Assembly (NCBI GenBank): GCA_020831625.1
Contig: JAFIGD010000003.1
Coordinates: 62,001 to 126,000, forward strand
DNA length: 64,000 nt
Direction: 5' to 3'
Source: Verrucomicrobiota bacterium
GTDB taxonomy: Bacteria; Verrucomicrobiota; Kiritimatiellia; SS1-B-03-39; UBA6053
Part shown: piece by piece, positions 42,716 to 50,243 of the stretch
Layout: each line of letters starts with the position of its first letter
Position numbering within the stretch: position 1 is the stretch's first letter
Notes under the pieces: generated by a model
What the model was told of the DNA's origin: nothing
The model's input: only the letters and a program-made list of their open reading frames with translations
Databases searched by the model: none
Position numbers and translations under genes: made by a program

Positions 42716-42949
42716 ATGAATGTTACGTTAAAAATTAACGATCCTCTTTTGAAATCCGCCCGGCACCGCGCGGTGGATCAGGGCTTGTCGTTGTCCGCCT
42801 GGATGGCGAAATTGATTGAGCGCGAGGTCGGGGCCGGCTCCGATGTGCCTGCGGCCGACATTCTTACGCAACTGGGCGATGAAACTCTGGCTGACATTCC
42901 ATTGGAGATCGAACCTTCCCGTGAGTTGCCGCGGGAGATTGAGTGGTGA
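42716..42949 (+). CDS. VapB-type antitoxin, orphan
   Basis: 77 aa. MNVTLKINDPLLKSARHRAVDQ and GLSLSAWMAKLIE are a ribbon-helix-helix DNA-binding start of the VapB/DUF6364 kind. The rest (DILTQLGDETLADIPLEI) is the toxin-binding tail. It has its own leaderless promoter. Its partner toxin, overlapping by GTGA, is broken by an internal deletion, so the antitoxin is now without a cognate target in this locus. It may still repress its promoter or interact with the complete VapC elsewhere, though that pair is of a different sequence. Confidence 0.78.
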   Translation: MNVTLKINDPLLKSARHRAVDQGLSLSAWMAKLIEREVGAGSDVPAADILTQLGDETLADIPLEIEPSRELPREIEW

Positions 42950-43115
42950 AACCCGGTATCCTGCTTGACAGTAATGTGCTGTCGGAGCTGCGGAAAGGGC
43001 GGAAAGCGCATCCACAGGTTCAACGGTGGGCGGAGGAATGGTCTCCGGATCAAAAGATTTTGAGGGGCTTGGTGTTGAGCTGATCAATCCTTGGGCTGAG
43101 TCGTCAGATCGTTAA
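42946..43115 (+). pseudogene. vapC toxin with internal deletion and frameshift
   Basis: GTG 42946 opens MKPGILLDSNVLSELRKGRK, the start of a FitB/VapC PIN toxin with its first Asp. After about 36 residues (WAEEWSPDQK) the frame ends at TGA 43081-43083. In the next frame from about 43047 the native toxin end is still readable: SKDFEGLGVELINPW and AESSDR, stop 43113-43115. About 80-90 central residues, including most catalytic acids, are gone. The remaining 32 bp overlap the end of the MsbA-like gene on the other strand. The toxin is certainly non-functional; the antitoxin is intact. Confidence 0.85.
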
Positions 43116-44853
43116 GGCGGCGGTAGACGCCGCCTTTTTGGAGGAGTTCGTTGTGGGTGCCTTCCTCGACGATGCGGCCCTCCTGGAGGACGAGGATGCG
43201 GTCGGCGTGCTGGATGGTGCTGAGGCGGTGGGCGATGACGAGGCTGGTGCGTCCGCGCATCATCTCGTTGATGGCGTCCTGCACGAGGCGTTCGCTTTCG
43301 TTGTCGAGGGCGCTGGTGGCCTCGTCGAGAATGAGGAGGGGGGCGTCGCGGTAAATGGCGCGGGCGATGGCGAGGCGCTGGCGCTGGCCGCCGCTGAGGC
43401 GTCCGCCGCGTTCGCCGACTTTGGTGTTGTAGCCTTCGGTCATTTCGAGGATGAAGTCGTGGGCGTTGGCGCGTTTGGCGGCGGTGATGACCGCGTCCAT
43501 GTCCGCGTTGGCCTGTCCGTAGGCGATGTTGTTGGCGATGGTGTCGTTGAAGAGGAAGGTGTCCTGGGTGACGAGGGCGATGTGGCTGCGGAGCGAGGCG
43601 AAGGTGAGGTCGCGGAGGTTGTGTCCGTTAAGGAAAACATCGCCTGTGGTGGGATCGTAAAAGCGGGGGATGAGGCTGACGAGGGAGGATTTGCCGCTGC
43701 CGGAGGCGCCGACGAGGGCGACGGTTTGTCCGGCGGGAACGGTGAGGGAGATGTCCCGCAGGACGGTAGCGTCGTCGTAGGCGAAGGAAACGTTCTCGAG
43801 CCGGATTTCGCGGACGGGTTCGTTAAACGGAACGGCTTCGGGGGATTCGACCACATCGATGGGTTCGTCGAGCAGGGAAAAAATGCGTTCGGCGGCCCCC
43901 ATGGCTTTTTGAATCTCCATGTGCACCTTGCCCAGCATTTTGGCGGGTTGATACATCATACCAAGCGCGGCGGCGAATGCCAGAAAATCACCCACTTCAA
44001 GGTGGCGGGCCCGGACATACACCATCATGGCCACCACGCCGAGACCCGCCACAAACTCCATCATTGGTTCGTTTACATTGCGGGCAAGGACTGTTTTGAT
44101 GAGCCTCCCAAAAACACTTTGATTTTCATGGTCGAATTTTTTTTCCTCATATGGCTCCATGCCGAAGGCTTTAACCACGCGGACGCCGCTAACGTTTTCC
44201 TGGACCACAGAAGACAATTCCGCGAGGAATTCCTGGCTTTGCCGGGAGTACTTTCGAACCTTGCGACCAAAAATGATAACTGGTGCGACGCAGACGGGGA
44301 AAACGACCAGGCTGAGCAATGCTAAAACGGGGTCTGTTTTGATCATAAACCCCAAGGCGAACATTAACGTGATGGGCTGTTGGACAATGTCGTTTACGAC
44401 CCCAGAAACGGCATGTTGGACCTGCATGGTGTCGTTGGTGACCCGGGAGATGAGTTCGCCAGAGCTGTGGCGGCTATAAAACCCCAGTTGCAGACGCTGC
44501 AGCTTGTGAAAGCTTTCACGCCGCAGTTGCTCAACCACTTTGAATCCAACCCAATTTATTAAATATGTTGAAAAATATTTACTGATTCCTCTGACAATAA
44601 AAAATAAAATCAAAAGGATTGATGCTGCCGCGAATCCAGATTCCAAATGCAGTATATCGGCGAGTGGATCGGGAGCTTCCTGTTCAGTAAACGCCTGGTT
44701 GGTGGTTTTAGAGAGGCTGGAGAGCATGCCGAAAAAAGCACCTCCTCCGATTAATCCAAGAAGGTAGCCTAAGGCTAACCGCCCCTTGTAGGCCAAACCA
44801 TAGCGGTAGAGCCGCCGCAGGGGGCGGTCCTCGATGGGAGGACCTTCACTCAT
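43084..44853 (-). CDS. MsbA-like ABC exporter (transmembrane and ATPase domains fused)
   Basis: 589 aa, the full length of an MsbA/LipidA-type half-exporter. Six membrane helices lie in the first about 330 residues (for example ALGYLLGLIGGGAFFGML, ILLILFFIVRGISKY). The ATPase domain has Walker A GASGSGKSS (about residue 381), Q-loop TQDTFLFND, signature LSGGQRQR and Walker B LLILDEATSALD. ARGVEx-type loops and HSSGELISRVTND match the MsbA family. It moves a lipid, lipopolysaccharide precursor or drug across the inner membrane. Its start overlaps the trxB stop (ATGA), so the two are translationally coupled; that pairing is unusual. The 3' end overlaps the vapC relic. Confidence 0.93.
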   Translation of the reverse strand: MSEGPPIEDRPLRRLYRYGLAYKGRLALGYLLGLIGGGAFFGMLSSLSKTTNQAFTEQEAPDPLADILHLESGFAAASILLILFFIVRGISKYFSTYLINWVGFKVVEQLRRESFHKLQRLQLGFYSRHSSGELISRVTNDTMQVQHAVSGVVNDIVQQPITLMFALGFMIKTDPVLALLSLVVFPVCVAPVIIFGRKVRKYSRQSQEFLAELSSVVQENVSGVRVVKAFGMEPYEEKKFDHENQSVFGRLIKTVLARNVNEPMMEFVAGLGVVAMMVYVRARHLEVGDFLAFAAALGMMYQPAKMLGKVHMEIQKAMGAAERIFSLLDEPIDVVESPEAVPFNEPVREIRLENVSFAYDDATVLRDISLTVPAGQTVALVGASGSGKSSLVSLIPRFYDPTTGDVFLNGHNLRDLTFASLRSHIALVTQDTFLFNDTIANNIAYGQANADMDAVITAAKRANAHDFILEMTEGYNTKVGERGGRLSGGQRQRLAIARAIYRDAPLLILDEATSALDNESERLVQDAINEMMRGRTSLVIAHRLSTIQHADRILVLQEGRIVEEGTHNELLQKGGVYRRLNDLTTQPKD

Positions 44854-45776
44854 GCGTGATCCGTGCGCTCCAGATAGCGCTCGGCTTCAAGGGCGGCCAT
44901 GCAGCCGGTGCCGGCGGCGGAGATGGCCTGGCGGTAGACGCTGTCCTGCACATCGCCGGCGGCGAAAACGCCGTCGAGGGTGGTTTTGGTGGAGTCGGTG
45001 ATGAGGTAGCCGGTTTCGTCCATCTCCAACTGACCTTTGAAGGGGTCTGTGTTGGGCTTGTGGCCAATGGCGAGGAAAAAGCCGTCGACGGCCAGTTCGG
45101 AGGACTCGCCGCTTTTGACGTTTTTGAGTTTCAGGCCTTTGACGGATTTTTCCTCAACCCCGAGCACCTCCTCCACGACCGTGTTGTAGAGGACCTCGAT
45201 TTTCTCGTTGGCGTTCATACGGTCGATCATGATCTGCGAGGCGCGGAATTCCCCGCGGCGGTGGATGAGATAGACCTTGCTGGCGAAGCGGGTGAGGAAG
45301 GTGGCCTCCTCCATGGCGGAGTCGCCGCCGCCGACGACGGCCACGGGGACATCGCGGTAGAAGGCGCCGTCGCAGGTGGCGCAGGAGGTGACCCCGTAGC
45401 CGATGAGGGCCTGTTCGGAGGGGAGACCAAGGTATTTGGCGGAGGCCCCGGTGCAGATGATGACGGCTTTGGCCTCGAGGGTTTCGCCGGAGTCTAGGGT
45501 GAGGGTTTTGACCGGGCCTTCGAGGGAGCAGGATTCGACGGTGCCGTACTGATAGCGGGTGCCGAAGCGGGCGGCCTGCTTGCGCATGATGTCCATGAGT
45601 TCGGGACCCATGATGCCGTTTTCGAAGCCGGGGAAGTTTTCGACTTCAGTGGTGGTGGTCAACTGACCGCCGGGCTCGCGGCCCTCAATGACAAGGGGGT
45701 TGAGGTTGGCGCGGGCGGTGTAGATGGCGGCGGTGAGGCCGGCGGCGCCGGTGCCGATGATGATGACGTTTTCCAT
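44850..45776 (-). CDS. trxB: Thioredoxin-disulfide reductase
   Basis: 308 aa from ATG 45774-45776. Both dinucleotide-binding motifs are clear: GTGAAGLTAA (FAD, residues 8-17) and AVVGGGDSAMEEA (NADPH). The redox pair is Cys132 and Cys135 in SCATCDGAF. VFAAGDVQDSVYRQAISAAGTGC is the conserved FAD-binding end. It transfers electrons from NADPH to thioredoxin in the cytosol. It overlaps the exporter gene by 4 bp and should be the first gene of the pair. The upstream 160 bp up to the tandem repeats probably contains its promoter. Confidence 0.96.
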   Translation of the reverse strand: MENVIIIGTGAAGLTAAIYTARANLNPLVIEGREPGGQLTTTTEVENFPGFENGIMGPELMDIMRKQAARFGTRYQYGTVESCSLEGPVKTLTLDSGETLEAKAVIICTGASAKYLGLPSEQALIGYGVTSCATCDGAFYRDVPVAVVGGGDSAMEEATFLTRFASKVYLIHRRGEFRASQIMIDRMNANEKIEVLYNTVVEEVLGVEEKSVKGLKLKNVKSGESSELAVDGFFLAIGHKPNTDPFKGQLEMDETGYLITDSTKTTLDGVFAAGDVQDSVYRQAISAAGTGCMAALEAERYLERTDHA

Positions 45777-45951
45777 AAAATACTCTTCGTTAAAGGTGAG
45801 CCGTTTCCATATCCGCTTCGGGCGGTTTTGCAAGGCGGGAGTTTTTTGTGACGGGATAACAGGAAATAAGATGGCTGCGCGGAACGGGGCGAGCCCGTTC
45901 CTTGCTGTTTTTTTGGGGGAGCTATTTGTGGAATGAGATGTTCGTGCTCCA

Positions 45952-46108
45952 CGGGCAAGCCCGTAGAGCGTTTATTTCAGCCATTTCGCTCAGTGTTCGT
46001 GGAAAGAGGTTCCCTTTTTTCTCGGGCAAGCCCGTAGATCGTTTATTTCAGCCATTTCGCTCAGTGTTCGTGGAAAGCGATACCTTACTTCACGGGCAGG
46101 CCCATAGA
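45952..46108. repeat. 70-71-bp tandem repeat, about 2.3 copies
   Basis: The unit starts CGGGCAAGCCCGTAGA and contains TTTATTTCAGCCATTTCGCT. It begins at 45952, again at 46023, and a partial third copy starts at 46093 with changes (CGGGCAGGCCC). The 5' edge is related to the repeat at 13555-13592. It fills most of the 340-bp gap between trxB and the next gene; nothing else gene-like is present there. Confidence 0.85.
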
Positions 46109-46116
46109 GTGTATCA

Positions 46117-47700
46117 TTATGCCTTCCTGTCGAGGGTCATGTGAAGCATGTCGAAGAGGGTTTGGGTGTCGAAGGGTTTTTGGAGGTAGAGGGTGGAGGG
46201 GAGGTTGCTGGCGGTGGCGATGCCGGGGTGGGTGGCGGAGAAGCCGGACATGAGGATGACGGGGAGGTCGGTGTCCTGTTCGTAGAGCCAGGAGCGCAGG
46301 GCGATGCCGCGGGTGTCGGAGAGGAGGTATTCGAGGAGGATGAGGTCGGGCGGCGCGGAGGCGGTGAGGTAGTGCTCGCGGAGTTCTTTGCCGCTGCGGA
46401 GCCAGTGCACGCGGGCGCCGTATTCTTTGAACATGTGCTGGAGCTGTTTGGCTTCGGGCTCGTTTTCGAGAACCATCCAAATTTGAGCCGCGTCCGGGTC
46501 GGCTCCGGTCTCCTCGAATGCGGCGGTGGCGTTGAGGGGGAGCAGGAGTTCGATGCGGGTGATGACGTCGTTTTCGCGGAGGATGCGCAGGCGGGCGTCC
46601 ATGCGCTGGGCGAGGCCGACCCAGTCGGCGTATTCCCGGCTGGCTTCGTTTTGTTCGGAGATGACATCCTCGTCCCAGGCGAGGCTGACCCCGGCGAAGG
46701 TGGCGAGTCCGTCGCTGTCGCGGATCTCGAGGTGGAGGACGGTTTGGTTGTCGAGGGTGTCGTTGCGGGTGCCGACCCCGATGAGGCCGCCCTGGGCGCG
46801 CAGACCGTCGGCCACCCCGGCCAGCAGGGTGTAGAGCAGGTGATTGACGGCATGGGGGTTGGCAATGAGGCGGTCCTGAACCGCCTGAAGTTTGAGTTCG
46901 AAGCGGGCTCCGGTTTCCTGTTGCAAATGCGCGGTCCATTTTTGGAGAAGCGAATGAACGGCGACGTTTTCCTGACGTTGCGTTTGCTGACGGTTGAGGC
47001 GCTGCAGTTGTTCGACGAGATGGCGGCCGCGCTGAACGGCGAGGAGCATGCGGTCGGCGGCGCCGGAGCCCGGCAGGGACGGGAGTTCGGCCTGGAGAGC
47101 CTGAAAGAGGTGGGCGAGGTGGTCGGCGAATCCGGGCTGGAGGACGTCCAGGCTGACGCCTGTGGGGGTATCGGTTCCGGAGGCGGCGGGTTCGGGTTGT
47201 TGAAGCAGGCGGCCCATGGCCAGCGCGAGGCGGATTTGCTGCTGATGCAGAATCGGGAGCTGTTCGGGGGTGAAGACCACCATGTTGTCCAGCGCGGCGG
47301 GGAGGTTTTTGACCGAGACACCGCAGGTTTTGGCGAGGGTTTCCTTTTCCGCAGGGGTCCAGGGGTTCACTTTGACCGGGCCGGAGTCGAGGACATGGAC
47401 GACCCGGTGGTCGCGGAGCACGGGGGTGATCCAGCGGGCGGTGCCGAAGGGGCGTTGAAAGAGTTCCGGGCGGCGGCCGCGGGCGCGGCGGAGCACGTCG
47501 GTTTCGAGGCGGAGGGCCTCGAGCTTGCCGGCGGGGGTGCGGGAGAAGACCTGCCTCAGCGCCTCTCCCCCGGCGGGATCGCAGGGGCCGGGTTCGATCT
47601 CTTTCCAGGCGGTCGGCTGTTCCGACGCGTTGAGAAACAGCTCTTTGCGGAGCGATTTCTGTTCCTTGGTGAGTTTTTCGATGAGGGCGGCGGGTTCCAT
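46117..47700 (-). CDS. Degenerate histidine-kinase/receiver-like signalling protein
   Basis: 527 aa, apparently soluble. Residues about 30-170 resemble a small sensor domain. Residues about 215-390 look like a helical dimerisation segment and an ATPase-like domain, with HLVEQLQRLNRQQTQRQENV and ANPHAVNHLLYTLLAGVADGL at the N-box position; the usual Asn and phospho-His are not evident. The C-terminal about 130 residues follow a receiver fold: acid pocket in VLENEPEA, LILLEYLLSDTRG at the phosphorylation loop, LPVILMSGFS and LYLQKPF with the conserved Lys. The acceptor position is Glu457, not Asp. A phosphorelay is thus unlikely; the protein may act as a scaffold or locked-on output. Neighbours give no clear partner. 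Confidence 0.7.
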   Translation of the reverse strand: MEPAALIEKLTKEQKSLRKELFLNASEQPTAWKEIEPGPCDPAGGEALRQVFSRTPAGKLEALRLETDVLRRARGRRPELFQRPFGTARWITPVLRDHRVVHVLDSGPVKVNPWTPAEKETLAKTCGVSVKNLPAALDNMVVFTPEQLPILHQQQIRLALAMGRLLQQPEPAASGTDTPTGVSLDVLQPGFADHLAHLFQALQAELPSLPGSGAADRMLLAVQRGRHLVEQLQRLNRQQTQRQENVAVHSLLQKWTAHLQQETGARFELKLQAVQDRLIANPHAVNHLLYTLLAGVADGLRAQGGLIGVGTRNDTLDNQTVLHLEIRDSDGLATFAGVSLAWDEDVISEQNEASREYADWVGLAQRMDARLRILRENDVITRIELLLPLNATAAFEETGADPDAAQIWMVLENEPEAKQLQHMFKEYGARVHWLRSGKELREHYLTASAPPDLILLEYLLSDTRGIALRSWLYEQDTDLPVILMSGFSATHPGIATASNLPSTLYLQKPFDTQTLFDMLHMTLDRKA

Positions 47701-47727
47701 GAAGCGTGAGGGGGAGACGGGAGGGGG

Positions 47728-48597
47728 TTAGGGTGTGTCCTGCATTTCGCGCAGGGCCTCTTCCCAGGCCCGTTCCTGAACGAGGGCCTGCCGCTCGGAG
47801 GGGTCCACACGCACGCGGGTCTCGGGCGTGAGTTGGCGGCTGAAGAACCAGCGGGTTTCGCCGGTGGGCAGGCGCAACTGCACTTGTCCGCCGGCAAGTT
47901 GTTGAAGGACACCGGTTTGGGTGGTGCCGTCGTTGAGGCGCAGCGTGATGCGTTCTCCGGGTTCGTGCATGGGGTGGTTTTCATTGAGGACACGGGTGTA
48001 TTCCTCGATGAGTTCGGCGCGGCGCTGTTGGATGCGTTCGGCACGGGAGGGCGCGGCGGGTTCCGAAGGCTCAGGTTCCGTTGGTTCGAGGGTTTCCGGC
48101 GGATCGGGTTGGCCGAAGGGGCCTGAACCACCAAACGGATCGTCATCGCCGAAGGGATCCGGATCGGGCTCCGTGTGGGCCACGGGCTGTGCGGCGGGTT
48201 CGGGCTCCGGATCCGGATCCTGAACCGGGGGAGGCGGCTGGACAGGGTGGCGGACCGTCTCTGCAGGCAGGGATGTTTGTTCGGGCTCAGTGGCGCGGAC
48301 AAGGTCGCTCGGATCGATCGGCGCCAGAAGCCGGAGGCGTGCGGTTTCGGTTTCGATCGCGGTATTGCGGTTCTGACTCAGTAGAACCAGCGCCCCCAGC
48401 AGCGCCAAAACGGTCAGGAAACCAAACGCGGTTTTTTCAATGTGATTAGACGGTTCTCCGGGAAGTTCATCTCCGGGCGGGGCCCCGCATTCCGGGCAGA
48501 CGGCCTCGGCGCGGCGAACGAGGATGCCGCAGGCTCCGCAGAGTCGATAGGACTCCTTTCGGACATTGGTGCCGGGGATTTCTGTGATGTCCGTCAT
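47728..48597 (-). CDS. Zinc-ribbon, single-pass membrane protein with Pro-rich linker
   Basis: 289 aa. The start has two CxxC pairs (Cys20/Cys23 and Cys34/Cys37, in YRLCGACGILVRR and VCPECGAP), a zinc ribbon. It is followed by one membrane helix (AFGFLTVLALLGALVLL, about residues 56-73) and an about 80-residue Pro/Glu/Asp-rich linker (DPDPEPEPAAQPVAH). A C-terminal domain of about 100 residues begins at SRAERIQQRR and includes ITLRLNDGTTQTGVL and ETRWFFSRQLTPETRV, like a small beta-barrel adaptor. No enzyme motif is visible. It lies 14 bp after the glyS stop codon and 27 bp before the kinase/receiver-like gene, so the three probably form an operon. Confidence 0.75.
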   Translation of the reverse strand: MTDITEIPGTNVRKESYRLCGACGILVRRAEAVCPECGAPPGDELPGEPSNHIEKTAFGFLTVLALLGALVLLSQNRNTAIETETARLRLLAPIDPSDLVRATEPEQTSLPAETVRHPVQPPPPVQDPDPEPEPAAQPVAHTEPDPDPFGDDDPFGGSGPFGQPDPPETLEPTEPEPSEPAAPSRAERIQQRRAELIEEYTRVLNENHPMHEPGERITLRLNDGTTQTGVLQQLAGGQVQLRLPTGETRWFFSRQLTPETRVRVDPSERQALVQERAWEEALREMQDTP

Positions 48598-48610
48598 AAC
48601 AATATTCCGT

Positions 48611-50185
48611 TTAGAGCCCGTGGGTTGCGAGCCAGGCGCGGACTTCGGTGATGGGAAGGGTGGTTTGTTTCATGGAGTCCCGCTCCCGGATGGTGACGGT
48701 GTTGTTTTCCAGTGAATCGAAATCCACGGTGATGCAGAAGGGGGTGCCGATTTCGTCCTGGCGGCGGTAGCGTCGGCCGATGGCGCCGGTCTGGTCGTAG
48801 TCCACCGCCCAGGTGGTGCGGAGGTCCATGTAAAGCTCTTTGGCCTTGGCCACGATTTCGGGGCGGTTTTTGAGGAGCGGGAAGATGGCGGCTTTCACGG
48901 GAGCCAGGCGGGGAGAGAAGCGCATGACCACCCGTTTTTCGTAGCCTTCGGGGGGCTGCTGTCCGGGCGCGGCCTGAATCGGTCCGCCTTCCTGATCGCC
49001 TTTGGGCACGAATTCTTCGGCGTAGGCCTCGTTGAGCACCACGAGCACGCCGCGGGTGAGACCGGAGGAGGGTTCGATGACGTGCGGCAGGACACGGGTG
49101 TTGGTTTCCTGGTCGAAGTACTCCATTTTTGTGCCGGAGAATTCCTGGTGCTGCGTGAGGTCGAAGGCGCCGCGGTGGGCGATGCCCTCGAGTTCGCCGA
49201 AATCCGGAGCGGTGAATCCGTAGCGGTATTCCACATCGGCGCAGGCGGTGGAATAGTGGGCGAGTTCGTCGGGGTCGTGATCGCGGCGGCGGAGGTTGGC
49301 GGAGGAGACGCCGATGGATTCCCACCATTTGAGGCGGGCCTCGGTCCAGAAGTCATACCATTTTTGGGATTCATCGGGATGGCAGAACCATTCGAGTTCC
49401 ATCTGTTCAAATTCGCGGGAGCGGAAAATGAAATTGCGGGGGGTGACCTCGTTGCGGAAGGATTTTCCGACCTGGGCGATGCCGAAGGGGAGTTTGACCC
49501 GCATGGTGTCGAGGACGTTTTTGTAGTTGGTGAAAATGCCCTGCGCGGTTTCGGGGCGGAGATAGGCGAGGTTGTCTTCGCCGGACGCGGCTCCGATGTA
49601 GGTTTTGAACATCAGGTTGAACTGACGGGGCTCGGTGAGGGTGCCGGGTTTGGCGGCGTCGGGCCCCCAGACGCGGGGGAGGTCGGCGACGGGGATTTCA
49701 GTGACAGGTTTGACGGTGTAGGCGGCCGGGTCGGCTTTGGCCTCTTTTCGGATGCGCTTTTCGGCGCGGGCCTCGTCGCCGACGAGGCAGGCGAAGAGGG
49801 TTCCATCTTTATCGGCCGGCACGTAGACCATCAGGTGGTCGGCGCGGTAGCGGGACTTGCTTTCGCGACAGTCGCACATGGGGTCGTTGAAGCCGCCGAC
49901 GTGGCCTGAGGCTTCCCACACGCGGGGATTTTGAATGATGGCGCTGTCGAGCCCCACGATATCGAGGATTTCGCCGTCGGGACCGATGGGCGGTGTGCGC
50001 ACCAAGTCCTGCCACCAGGCGTCGCGCAAATTATTTTTGAGCGCGGTGCCGAGGGGGCCGTAGTCCCAGAAGCCGTTGAGACCGCCGTAAATTTCGGAGG
50101 TCTGGAAAATAAAGCCCCGCCGTTTGCAGAGCGCGGTAAGGGTTTCAAGGGGAAGGGGATGGTCAGAGTTGTTTTGCATATTCAT
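48611..50185 (-). CDS. glyS: Glycyl-tRNA synthetase, dimeric (alpha2) type
   Basis: 524 aa. RGFIFQTSEIYGGLNGFWDYGPLG is the classical start of the one-chain GlyRS, followed by FNDPMCDCRESKSRYRADH. The class II motifs are visible: NLMFKTYIGAASGEDNLAYLRPETAQGIF (motif 1/2 region), FRNEVTPRNFIFRSREFEQMELEWF (motif 2) and the ATP/glycine-binding EPSSGLTRGVL (motif 3). The anticodon-binding domain closes the protein. It charges tRNA-Gly in the cytosol. This form is the archaeal/eukaryal and many-bacteria type, not the alpha2beta2 enzyme of E. coli. It is the first of three minus-strand genes and is divergent from the FHA protein. Confidence 0.95.
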   Translation of the reverse strand: MNMQNNSDHPLPLETLTALCKRRGFIFQTSEIYGGLNGFWDYGPLGTALKNNLRDAWWQDLVRTPPIGPDGEILDIVGLDSAIIQNPRVWEASGHVGGFNDPMCDCRESKSRYRADHLMVYVPADKDGTLFACLVGDEARAEKRIRKEAKADPAAYTVKPVTEIPVADLPRVWGPDAAKPGTLTEPRQFNLMFKTYIGAASGEDNLAYLRPETAQGIFTNYKNVLDTMRVKLPFGIAQVGKSFRNEVTPRNFIFRSREFEQMELEWFCHPDESQKWYDFWTEARLKWWESIGVSSANLRRRDHDPDELAHYSTACADVEYRYGFTAPDFGELEGIAHRGAFDLTQHQEFSGTKMEYFDQETNTRVLPHVIEPSSGLTRGVLVVLNEAYAEEFVPKGDQEGGPIQAAPGQQPPEGYEKRVVMRFSPRLAPVKAAIFPLLKNRPEIVAKAKELYMDLRTTWAVDYDQTGAIGRRYRRQDEIGTPFCITVDFDSLENNTVTIRERDSMKQTTLPITEVRAWLATHGL

Positions 50186-50243
50186 GTCTAATGCAATATA
50201 GAGGGCGCACGGTCAAGCCCTAGACGCTGCCGGAGTGCTGAAC

